Below the pieces are notes generated by a model. It was not told the DNA's origin and did not search any database. It saw only the letters and a program-made list of their open reading frames with translations. This document shows positions 12,886-23,900 of a stretch of DNA of 64,000 nucleotides, one piece after another. Both the position numbers and the translations under genes were made by a program. The stretch is taken from NCBI GenBank assembly GCA_021904315.1, contig CM038911.1, positions 13,117,390-13,181,389 of the forward strand, read 5' to 3'. The DNA comes from Sphagnum magellanicum (taxonomy: Eukaryota; Streptophyta; Sphagnopsida; Sphagnales; Sphagnaceae). Within the stretch, counting starts at the first letter, position 1, and each line of letters opens with the position of its first letter.

Positions 12886-14333
12886 GGGTGGGTGGGTCCG
12901 TGACTGGATGGAAAAATCGCTCACAATTGAAGCAAACAGTGTCAAACACAAGAAAGAGCAACTATCTCTGCTACTGCATCTGATTTGGAAAGGAATCAGA
13001 GCGCCATGACTCTAAGGCCGCCACCACCCACGCGCACATGGATGGAAGCTGTGTGGGGAATTTCTTACTTACATGGCGAAGATGTTGATTCACAATCAAC
13101 TTTCCTGCGATCGAAGCTTCGACGGATTGATAAGTCCCCTCTCTCTCTTTCCGATCTCCAAGCAAGTTTATAGAAGAACACGCCTAGTAGAGGAAGAAGA
13201 TGGAGCGCCAAACCCTAATTTTCCGGCCCTCAGTGCGAGAACAGATATGTAGATCCTTTTGGTGGGTATCGGTGAATGGGTTCCTCTGCTGTCTTCTGTT
13301 GACTCTGATTGATAAGTCCTCTCGCTCTCTCTCTTTCGTATCTCCCGAAAGCAAGTGTATGGAAGAAAGAAAATGCCAAGGAGGTACAAGAAAAAGACAG
13401 AGAGTCAAACCCTAATTTTCGATCCCAGTGCGACAACAGATACGGTAGATCTTTTTGATGGTTGTGGTCAGTGGGTCCGTCTCGTCTGCTGTCTCGTGTT
13501 GACTCTGACTGCTTTCATATCCATCGCAGAACTGCCGTTAGCTAGGGAATGGACACGTTCCTTGTTTGCAATCCACGAACGGACACTGTACACTGTCTCA
13601 AAGGAATGCGAGACCGCAATTTGTGCGGATGTTCGGCAGTGGGGCTGTCGGATCCGACGCAAGAAATCCAGCGACCATTAGAGAGAGAGAGAGATCTCTG
13701 AGAGAGAGAGAAAGAGATTGGGTGGCGAGAGAGAGAGGGAAAAAAGGCAAGGAGACAAACAGAAGAGAAGCGCCTCGTGGTTTGGGGCCACGCAGGCGGC
13801 TCAGGCTGCGTTTACGGCCTGGAATTCGAAACTCTTGGACGGTTGAAGATGTGCACGACGTACAGGTCGCTTACGGTGATGGCTCGAAGGACTGGAGATC
13901 AAGCTGCAAATGCTGCTGTGATGCGGGTGCTGCTGATGGTGGAATCGAAAAGAAGAAGAGGAATCCTCCATGTCCCGCGGGGTTTGTCCGGCGGTGGATT
14001 TGAAATTAGGGTGTTGGGTGTTTCCAAGCACGTCGAGGAACGGCAGCAGCAGGATGTGGAAGCAGCTTGGTGGTGGTGCGTCATGTCTGGAAAAGATGCG
14101 GCCCCCCTTGTGAAATGAAGAATCAAGCGTGAGTTCGCTTGTTGAGGTTTTTGCTGTGGGAGAGTTGTTGTTGGAGGTCAGTGTTTTTTTGAGATTCTGC
14201 ATCTGTAAGTAGGCTCCTTTGTCTCTGCATCTCCTCCAGCGTCTTGACCCAGCCAGCAATCACTCCGAGGAAATTGGGAGACATTTTTGTTTTGGGTGTG
14301 TGTGCACTGTGCACCTACAGGAGTAGTTTTCCC
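12886..14333. promoter_or_regulatory. Shared divergent promoter interval (UFM1 and NTMC2T5-like gene)
   Basis: The two genes start in opposite directions 1,448 bases apart, so this interval should hold both promoters and 5' untranslated regions. Open frames within it (for example plus 13,566-14,003) are rich in GAGAGA-derived Arg/Glu and have no family signal. An AG/GAGA run lies at 13,679-13,735. Telo-box motifs (AAACCCTAA) occur at about 13,210 and 13,407 inside a duplicated block described separately. No TATA box could be assigned with confidence. Confidence 0.6.
13125..13515. repeat. Imperfect tandem duplication (about 180-200 bp) in the divergent promoter
   Basis: GATTGATAAGTCC recurs at 13,125 and 13,307. 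AAACCCTAATTTTC followed by CAGTGCGA recurs at about 13,210 and 13,407. A further segment, from ACAGATA...GTAGATC to TGTTGACTCTGA, recurs at about 13,245-13,310 and 13,440-13,512. Together these describe two to three staggered copies of a roughly 180-200-base module, each carrying one telo-box. Confidence 0.65.
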
Positions 14334-17300
14334 ATGGCGCAAACATGTCCAGTGCACAGGAGTGTGCATCATAGTAGTTCATCCGGGTGTCTTTTGCCAC
14401 ATGGGTTCTCAGCTGCAGCATTTGGGTCTCCGTGTTTTCCTCAGTTTTGGCTAGAAGAAAGAAGCAGCAATCTGTCAAAATTGGTAGTCAGAACTCTTAG
14501 ACATCAGACTACCAGATTCAATCCATTCGAGAGGGAGCAGCAGCAAGTGACAAACTCTCCACAACAGAGGGCAGCCAACTTTTGTAGTCAAATTGGTAGA
14601 AGGAGCTGGATGCTGCTCAATGAGAGAAAACCTCAAAAGAGGCTTGAATACAGAAGAGCCAGGAATGGAAGTTATCTGGTCGCCTTGCAGAAGAGGGATG
14701 GCACAAGAGCTATCATGCAAGCTTTTCCCCATCTTGTTTCTTTCCTCCCAGCAGCTGGTCCTGTACGAGATTTTCTATTTGCCACTGTGGGTGCAGTTGC
14801 GGCATTCCTGTTTGCTGGAATCCTTGCAAGGATCTGGTGTTTAGAAGAGCGCTATGTCCAAGCAACTGCAGCAGAGAGGGGTCAGCCAGCAATGCCAGAG
14901 ATGGGTTCGAATCCTGGGCAGAAGGAGTCAGTGGAATGGGTGAATATGGTCATCCACAAAATCTGGAAAGTCTACAGACGAAGTCTTGAGGTTTGGCTCG
15001 TCCAGCTGTTGCAACCTGCAATTGATAAGCTGGGGAAGCCAGAGTATGTGAAGCGGGTGGAAATCGCAGAGTTCAATTTGGACTATGAGCCACTAATTGT
15101 GCGCAACGTACAGCGTCGGACATCAAGGTGATGACAATTCACTTCTCAAGAAAACAGCATTTTGTGGAGAATTTTTGGTTGAGGCTTCTTTAGGGTTTTC
15201 AGAAACTTCAAACAATATGAGCTTGTTCTTGCCCAGTGCTTTGTCTGTGAAGATATTGAATTGTTGATCACTGTGTAAACAGGCGAGCAAATGATTTGCA
15301 GTACCAATTTGGACTAAGATATGCAGGCGGTGCAAGGTGTCTGCTCAATCTGAAACTCGGAACAGCTGGTGTAGAAACGTCAATCCCAGTTGGTGTGTAT
15401 GACCTTGATGTTGATGGAGAGCTGTGGTTGAAGCTCCGGTTGGCACCAGTTAAGCCTTATGTGGGAACCCTGTCTCTTGCATTTGTCCAACTTCCAACAA
15501 TAAAGCTGGTCTTGGCCCCTTTCAGATTGGTGAATCTTTTCTCTATTCCTTTCTTGTCCAATTTTCTCTCCAAGCTGTTGACAGTCGACCTCCCCCGCCT
15601 CCTAGTACTTCCACGCCACATCACGTTTGATTTCTTACCGCAAGGGCAAAATGCTATGGAATCTGTGGAGGCAATGGAAGCTTCACTCGAATCAGGCGTC
15701 ATGGATGAGTCAGTAGCCTCCGGTGTTTTGGACCTGTTGAAATCAGGGGTGACAGAGACGGCACCACAGCAGGCTGCAGAGCCTAGTGAGGCCTTTGTTG
15801 GGGAATTGTCAGTGACTGTGTGTGAAGCCCGGGACTTACCCATACGTGGATTCACAGGGTGGAGCAACCCTTATTGCATTCTTGCACTGGGAGATCAGGT
15901 CATTGAAAGCAAGCGCAACAAAGAGACTTCCCACCCTGCTGGTCACAAGGATCCCGTTTGGAATCAGGACTTTCAATTCTTGGTTGAAGATCCTGGGAGG
16001 CAGAAGCTTATGCTGCGGGTTCGTGACAGCACACTCACTCTCAACCCAAATATTGGCTACTGTCGAATCTCTTTGACAGACCTCAAGGTACTTCCTGGAC
16101 CTATGTATGGCATTTTTGTAAATCATGACCTTTTCTTCAATTCAAAGCAAAGCTTTCAAGATTGGGATATCTGTCAACCTTGGACTCAGTCCTCACTGTC
16201 ACATATCACAAATCTGTTATCTCATGTTGGTTGTAGTCATGACACAGGTGACTGTTTGTTGTCTGTCCTGAAGAAGGAAACCTGCTAAGCTACACATGTG
16301 ACATGTGTCTCCAGGATTGTGTGCCCCGGAGCCAATGGGTTAATCTGAAACGAGATGGACCTTTTGGTTCCAAGAAAGTGCCAGGGCGAGTGCGTCTAGC
16401 TCTAACATACAAGTCATTTGTTAATGAAGACGAGCAGATTGGTCGGGATGAGGATGGTCGTTTTGCTCCATATATTAAGGTCTTTGGTGAGTCTGGTGTG
16501 GAAAATGTGGAGGAGATTGAGGGCAGTCTGCATGAAGAAATTTCTTCTAGCATGAGCAAGGAACTCACTGAACATCATGAACGCCAAACTGAGCATGCTA
16601 TAAGAAACGATGCAAGTGTTGACATTGTCCAGAAACAAAAAGGGGATGCTGTTGAAGTGAAAAGTGTCCCGAAAGCTTCACCATCAAAACCAATGGAGTT
16701 CACACATCAAAGTAAGAGTGCAAGGGGTACAACAAGCGCACAAAATGGAACCACTGGAGGTCATTTAAAGAAGGAAAAACAGGCAATGGAAGACACCTCT
16801 CTAGTAAAAGGTGAATCAAAGCAGGATACAGGTGCTGGAAAGGAAGCTGTATTAAACAGGGCATGGAACACAAATGGGGCACCATTCAATAGCAGTGGGC
16901 AACAGAATGGTCATTTACCAAAAGGACACAGCAAAGGAAACGGTTCAGCATTCAGAGTGGATCCCTGGGAGAGCAAAGGAACAGGAGTAGCAAGGAGAGC
17001 AAGGGGAAGAGCTGGCTACACCGCAGGAGGTCCTGGACTTAATGCTACACTAATAAGGGAAAGAATTGAAATCACAGATGCACAGAGAATCAAAACAGCT
17101 GCTCAGGTGCCCGAGGGTGTCTCACAGGGAATGGATGGTTTAGAAACAGCTGTTTCTTCCAGAAGCAATGTAAGCTTATCAGAAAACAGAATTGCAGCAG
17201 GTATGGCACATGCTGTTGAGTCTGCTGTGCCTTCAAATGATGCTGCACCAGTAGTAGAAATTAAGGATGAAGAAGAGGTGGTGAAGACCGATGGGTCAGT

Positions 17301-17385
17301 GAAACTAGTGTGGTTATGTTTGATAACAACTGCAGCTTATATCCTTGGCTGCAGTTTACACATAACAAACCCGTTGCACCCTTAG
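14334..17385 (+). CDS. NTMC2T5-like SMP and C2 domain membrane protein (lipid transfer/contact site)
   Basis: SMP-domain proteins carry lipids at membrane contact sites; plant NTMC2T5 proteins have been linked to the chloroplast envelope (family knowledge). Exons 14334-15127, 15283-16087 and 16315-17385 join in frame to 889 residues. In order: a Ser/Arg-rich, transit-like N-terminus starting MAQTCPVHRS; a membrane segment at about 146-168 (FATVGAVAAFLFAGILARIW); an SMP domain at about 199-383 (SVEWVNMVIHKIWKVYRR, NVQRRTSR, NDLQYQFGLRYAGGAR, DGELWLKLRLAP, APFRLVNLFSIPFLS); a C2 domain at about 437-569; a disordered linker; and a C-terminal hydrophobic segment at about 865-883 (VWLCLITTAAYILGCSLHI). 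The C2 loop reads GFTGWSNPYC, lacking the usual calcium-binding aspartates. An upstream in-frame ATG (14,244) exists; 14,334 is preferred because its context (CCCATGG) is better and the N-terminus is family-like. Confidence 0.9.
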
Positions 17386-20156
17386 GACTCATTGAATTTG
17401 TTCACTATTGTAATTTCACTGTACTCCAATTTTCCCAGTGTTCTGAGAGTTGCAGTAGATGGTGTGGGGGGAGGGTGAGGCTTCCCTTGGGGAAGATCCA
17501 GTCACTTTGGATGGCGTCTTTTAGTATACAGGTCACATTGTGTGTGGATGGCGCTTGTTATCAACCTTCTGGCACGGGGCAGAAAAGGGTAATAAGTTAG
17601 TACTAGTGTCGGGCTGGTAGAGAGGTGGGTGCCTGGTAATAACCGTCAACACGGGTATCAGGAACCCTACCAGGCTGGTATGACCCGATGCAATACCGGC
17701 CTTATGCATCCATCCCCTATCAGCCTGGTATGGTGTCAGACCTGAGATAATACCATGTACATACCTGGCTTATACCAATCTTGATACGAGGTTTGTACCT
17801 GCATCATACAAGGCAAACTTACTAACCCTAAGTCCTACCCCTTTTCATGAAGTTGCATTCATGATTGTGAGGATGGCCACCCTTTTCGAAAATCTCCCAC
17901 TAACACCATCACTCTTTCATGGCAACCATCTAAAGCTTTAGACCTCTAGCATGCAAACAACTAGCAAAACTAATGAACAACAAAGGAACTTGAAGAAATG
18001 CTAGTTTTCTTTAACTATTGGATACAAATTTTTAATATCATGAAAGGACTTTGACTACCAGTTTAAGAGATGAGTCGTTATTAACATTTCTTTCTATATC
18101 ATTAAAGGGGAAAAAGGTCTCCTGTATGAAAAGATGAAATGCAACAACAAGAGGCAATACTAGTCAACCACAACAACAAACAACTTTGTGTCATAGCTTC
18201 TTCACAAATTTCATTGAATTTGTTGTTGTTATAACAAACAACCGAAAAAGAAACGTCACAAATTCATCAAAAAGATGATGAGGATTATTATACATGAACA
18301 TCCTTGCTAATTATTACAAGCTTGTTAGAAAGCTTTTGGATGTGCTTGCAAAAACGAAAATGGCCATGACAATAAGAAAGAAAGGAAGAAAGAGGAGAAG
18401 TGGGAGTGAGGGGAGGAACAACAACACCAATGGTTGTAACAACAAAGTGCTCAATAGGTGAGAATCAAGAACTATGGTTGAATAGGAAGACTAAGCAAGT
18501 TTTTACTAGCGGTTTATAAAAGACAACTTAACTTCATTGTTAATGGTGAGAATCTTCAATTTTCAAAGATTTTGCGCAAGATAAGGTATTTACCTTGAAG
18601 GGTTTCACAAGTTTGAGCCCCTTTCTAAATAACACAATTCACAAAGGTGAAAACATGTGAAGTCTCGAAAGGTTGTGCATTACCTAGTGTAAACAATTTT
18701 GAAAAAAAATTCTCAACATGTGTTAAAATGAAGAGGTGGTTATGTGGAAGCCCCTTTGCTAGGCTAGGCATGTGTTACGCATTTATGAACCTACCCCAAC
18801 TTGGTTCTTGATGCACATGTATAAAAACACTAAAATAACATGTGATTTTTTTTCACGAAATAGTTTACTTCTAATCACTACCACAAATTATATTGTGATT
18901 GTTAAAGAACCATGTAAGCACATTGCATCAACTACTTAACAATTGGATAATCAAATGCCAAGATATGTGACCAATGCTAGTTTATGTTCATGTTATCAAC
19001 AATTGTATCTTCACGTGTGTATGCACTCTAAGTAATTCATGCATGTTAGAATCATTTAAAATTGATTATGAAATTATTAGTATTATTTATTTATTCATTC
19101 ATTTAAAGTCAAAATGTATTGACCATTTTGAAAAGGGTATTCATATACACAAAAAACTCCTACACATTTCTCAAATTTTATTTTTTTTTGGGAAAAAAAT
19201 GACCCAAAGTTGCCACATTATGAGAGAATGGAATCACCACATTTAGGCAACGGGTTTTAACATGTTGCAAAAATATAGCATGATTCTTAAACTTTTCTAC
19301 TCTCCTTTTTGACATGTAACCAAATTTGGCTAAGTCATATTGTGGATGAAAGCCTACCCACCTCCTACCTCACAAATTTGAAAAAAAAACACACAAATTA
19401 TAAATTTGTAATACATTTGTCACCATGTGAGCAAGTGTTTTGATTTCATGGCAAGCTCTACGCAAAACTAAAGCCCCTCATTTTGAATTTTTTACATCAA
19501 TTTTTACACCATTTTACAACCCTAGCCCTCATGCTTGGGCTTTACTCTACACAACCCTAACCATTAATATCCAAGTTCCTTGTGTATTGACAAGATATAT
19601 ATATAGTTCATAATTTGATTCATAGTAATTAGTTCATGGGTCATTCACACTTTTTTTTTTAATTTTTTTTTTTGGGTGAAGGAGCCACATCGATTGGCCC
19701 ATCACTAATTTTTTAGTGGATTTTGTTGTTGAAAATTCAAACAAATTGCAAAAATTGAAGAAATTTCCAAGGGAAAAAATAAAATATGTTGAGCCCTCAA
19801 TGAGTTCACACTTGGGCCAATGGCATAGCACAGGCTACACTAGTTGTGATTGAATGGCAAATTAGTTCAATTATTGTAGAAATTGAATTTTTTAATTAAA
19901 AAAAAATTATCACACATTTTTGCAATTTTAATTTCCCAAGTAAAACCTAAGCATCAATTTTCCTCCTTGTTTATAAAAATGTGGTCCAAATTTTCAAACC
20001 AGGTTTTTAAAGCTTTTCTTAGACCTCAACCCTAATTTTCAAAACAAAAAAATTCAATAAATTTCTTAAAATTCAACTAACCATCCATCCGTTCATCCAT
20101 CCATCCATCCATCCGTCCAGCCCTTTTACCTCAGACATTCTACTTATAGGAAACTA
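17386..20156. other. Intergenic, no gene seen
   Basis: Downstream of the SMP/C2 gene the sequence holds a CTGGTA-rich segment (17,590-17,800, described separately) and then AT-rich DNA with CAACAA-type runs. An ATCC microsatellite lies at about 20,083-20,120. Open frames such as 18,974-19,246 have no motif or exon context. Confidence 0.5.
17590..17800. repeat. CTGGTA/TACCAG-rich segment, possible MITE relic
   Basis: The hexamer-like words GCTGGTA, CCTGGTA and their complements (ATACCTGG, TACCAGG, ATACCGG) recur at least seven times in about 200 bases in both orientations. This differs sharply from the flanks. Such palindrome-rich cores are seen in some non-autonomous DNA elements. Borders could not be fixed. 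Confidence 0.3.
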
Positions 20157-20356
20157 CCAGCTGTCCAGATGGACACCTCGAATTACGTGTTTGAGACCTG
20201 GATCTGATCACGGGACCTGGAATTTGGTCCAACCAACCGTGCGCTTTTTTGTTAGGCTACCTCATACGCCCCAACTTCTAACAAAATGCCAGCTGTCCAG
20301 ATAGACATCTCGTATTCCGAGTTTGAGACCCGGATATAATTTTTGGGACCTGGAAA
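20157..20356. repeat. Duplicated module, 132-bp spacing, upstream of the metacaspase
   Basis: CCAGCTGTCCAGATxGACA, then CTCGxATT and GTTTGAGACC, then GGGACCTGGAA, appears at 20,157-20,225 and again at 20,289-20,356. The copies are roughly 80 percent alike by eye. Confidence 0.7.
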
Positions 20357-20430
20357 TTGTGCATAAGAACTAACCAAGAAGGGACAAAACAGCTTTCCCG
20401 GGTTATTTTTTTATTGGTTCTTTTTCTGCA

Positions 20431-20620
20431 TCCTTTCACACCGGTCGAGACTCGAGACTTTTCACAAAGGTTGAGACGCGTGTCGTTTAAATACACGTAA
20501 TAATTTCATCCTTTTCATACAGGTTGAGACGTGTTTTGTTTTCACACCAGTGGACACGTGTGTCCTTTCCACATAGGCTTAAAGCTTTCCCCTTTTCACA
20601 CAGGGTAGGACGTGGGACCA
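20431..20620 (+). promoter_or_regulatory. Cluster of ACGTG (G-box/ABRE-like) elements in the metacaspase promoter
   Basis: A degenerate module reading roughly TTTTCACAnAGGTTGAGACG recurs about five times in 180 bases. Within or beside it are ACGTG cores at 20,529-20,533 and 20,610-20,614, a full CACGTG G-box inside GGACACGTGTGTCC at 20,555-20,560, and an ACACGTAA at about 20,493. ACGTG cores are the known binding sites of plant bZIP/ABF and bHLH factors; the role here is inferred from their clustering 350-530 bases before the ATG. Confidence 0.55.
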
Positions 20621-20961
20621 GGGAGCGTGAGACACAAGAGCGTCGGGAAGCAACCCCGCGCGCGTGCGACGAAGAATTGCAGTCGAGGAAGAAGAGCAGC
20701 GAAGAATCTGGATAAGCGACAAATTGTGGAGAGAGAGAGAGAGAAGCGGCTGTTGCTGCTGCAAGGGATTCTTTGAAGGATTTGATGAGACGAACAAGAA
20801 AAGATAATAAACAAAAGAGGTGAAGAGATCGTGTTGTTGTTGTATGTCCAAATTCGGCGGGGATTGGTTTGGTTCCGGGTCTCGAGGAGGAGCGCGGGAG
20901 AAGTGCATCAAACGAGGGAGGAGCAGGAGGAATAGGAGGAGTAGGAGTAGGAGGAGTTATC

Positions 20962-23900
20962 ATGGCCAAGAGAGCTTTGCTTGTAGGGTGCAATTACCCG
21001 GGAACGCAGTGTGAGCTGAAGGGATGTGTGAACGATGTGGATCGAATGCGTGTGTTGCTGGTGCAGCGCTTCGGTTTCCGTAACGACGAAATCCTTCAGC
21101 TTGTCGATGACGATCCGAGTTCTCGCCAGCCCACCGGCGCTAATATCCGCCAGTGTTTGGCTAAGCTGATACAAGGAGTGCGGCCTGGTGATGCTATCGT
21201 CTTCCATTTCAGCGGCCATGGCACACAGGTCCTGAACTCCCTTCTCAGAACTTCCTTCTTCTTTTCCTGTCAACACAAAGAGACACAGACGCAGAGACAA
21301 GAGAGAGACGCAGAGAAACAGAGAAAGAGACAGAGAAAGGGACACAGAGGGAGTGAAGTCCACGCTCACATGTACCTAGGGAAGCAAGAATGTCTGTCTA
21401 GAAATGAATTCTGAGGTGAGACAGATGCTTTCTAGAGAAAATGCAAAATGAAAAATCAAGAGGAAATGAGAAAGAAAATGCAACAGTGAAGAAGAAGAAG
21501 AAGAAGAAGAAGAAGATGATGATGATAATGATGATGAATTCTTCCACGGCCGCACCCACAAATAGGAATCATATCTGCAACACTGACCAGGTAGTAGTGG
21601 ACAATTTTTCTTAAAAACATTTTGGCTTTTTCTTTGACAGCTTCCTGCTGAGAGTGGAATTCCAGATGATACAGGCTACGAGGAATGTATAGTGCCATCA
21701 GATATGAACCTGCTTTCAGGTAATTTTGGACCCTCTTTTCCACCCTAAAATCTTGGCAATGACTTTTTCCAGTGAGCAGTAGGGGAGTTTGTTGCAAGTA
21801 GAAGAGTATCTAGATATCTTGCACGACTTGCTTCGTGCTACTGGTGATGGGTTTAGGTCCTAGGTTTCGTGTTTTCTCCTGTTAGGGCTCAAAATTGTGC
21901 GTTTTGCACTTTCAGGTGTGGTCTTTTGTTTGGACTTCGGTCCTTTCTTTTTTCTTCTCTTGTTCCCTTGCTGGGTGTTTTTCCTTTATTTATTTATTTA
22001 TTTATTTATGTATCTAGATGCTCTTAAGAGTACCTACCTTATGGACTAGCATCTGTTTAGCATGTGCCACACATGCTACACACATTTTGGGCTTGTGCAA
22101 TTGGGAACTTCTTTATCAGCTGGCCAGTCTGGTCTGGCCACTTGCTCCTGTAACTGGTGGATCTTCAGTCCCATGACCTGTACCCTGCCCTGTGATGTTT
22201 TTCAGACATTGGATCTTGTAGGCATTTTGAGTCCTTGGAGCACACTTCTTGCCCATTCTCATGCTACCTTTTTTTTTCCTTTGATCTAGCTCAAGATGAC
22301 CTGTCCTGAAGATGTGTGTTTGGTAACAGATAGTTTGCATTTGTAACTTCTATCATTCATCAGAACTGGGAAAAGCTTTTTGCTCCCAGAGGACATATAT
22401 GGCCTCTTTTGCAGGTTTAGTCTTTTTCAGAGAGCTAGTAGTTGCTACCATTTGCAAGTTGTTTTCAATTCAACATCCTCCTGATAATCCCTGTGGTTGC
22501 TCATGGATAGATGACGACTTCCGAGAAATTGTGAATGAGATCCCACCAGGCGTCTCCTTCACTTTCATTGCTGACTCCTGCCATAGTGGTGGACTCATTG
22601 ACCACGAAAAACAACAGATAGGAAATACCCCCCATGCTGCTGGCCCAAGTCTTCTGTCAGGAGGAAGACCAGAAGGAAGACCAACAAGACCAGAAGGAGG
22701 ACCAACAAGACCAACAAGACCAGAAGCAGGTATGGGTGGTGGTGATGGAGGTCTTGTGGGTATGGTTGCTCAGGGCCTGGAAGCCTACCCAGGTGGTCAA
22801 CAGGGTGGGAGAAATGGAGGGTTGATGGGTGTGGTGGCTGAAGGACTGGAGTCAGAGTTTGGTCAACGGAGCTTACCTGTGGATCAAGGTAACAAAGGAT
22901 TTGTTCCCCCTGAGCTGGAACAGGCATCAGGAAGAGGTGGTTTCACAGAGAGAGGCTTTGCAGGAAATGAGAAGGGAGCACATGCATACCCAGAAACATC
23001 CGATTACCCATCAGAAGGAGCTTACCATAGGCCAGAGGGCACACGACGTGACTACATGCAAACATCTTATGGCAGGCATGGCTCTCCTGAAGGAGCTTAT
23101 GGCAAACCAGAACTGGGAAGACATCCAGAAATATTTGATTACCCATCAGAAGGAGCTTACTATAGGCCGGAGGGCATCAGACGAGACTACATGGAATCAT
23201 CTTATGGTGTGCATGGCCCTCCACAAGGAGCTTATGGTGAGCCAGAATTGGGTAGACATCCAGAAGCAGTTTATGGCATGCCAGATGGGGGAAGACAACG
23301 CCATCCGGAAGATGCAAGATATGGCTATCCAGGAGAAACTTATGGTGGTCCAGAAGATGGAAGATATGGCCACCCAGAAGGAGCTTATGGTAGGCCACAA
23401 GAGCAAAGGCCAATCTCTGGACCTTATGAGAGGCCTGAAGAAGGAATATACAGCTATCCAGGTGGCAGTCATGGCAGGCTTGAGGAGGGAGCCATGTATA
23501 ATAGGCAAGCTATCTGAATCCTTTGGTTTGTCACTGCCTTATCTATACACTAAGAGCTAAGCCCAAATTACATTCATGAGCTCTTAATTTGTATGACCTT
23601 CAGCAGCAGCAGCTCAGCACCTGCCCAAATCTTGTATTCCTAACTCCAATCTGCATACATGTTTTGGTTGTTGTGAATGCATCCAAGATAATGTTGTCTA
23701 TAATTTGTTGATGACCTCTTAACATTAAGGTTTCAAAACAGAGTGCTATCAATGGTGCATTGTCTCTGATGTGGAGGATGGAAAATTCAAGTCCTTTATC
23801 ATGGCATCATACATGTTCCTTAGTCAGTACCTCTAGATGGATGCACTATGACACATCCCTGTACTGATGGGTTGTCAGGTATGAAGAGAGACCACATGAA

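Noticed and set aside
13355..14259. Several overlapping open frames on both strands between UFM1 and the SMP/C2 gene
   Set aside because: They come from GAGAGA and duplicated promoter sequence, have no family signal, and lie in the shared 5' region.
22829..23560. 243-residue plus-strand frame overlapping metacaspase exon 3
   Set aside because: Shifted reading of the metacaspase linker repeat; the catalytic frame is continuous with exons 2 and 4.
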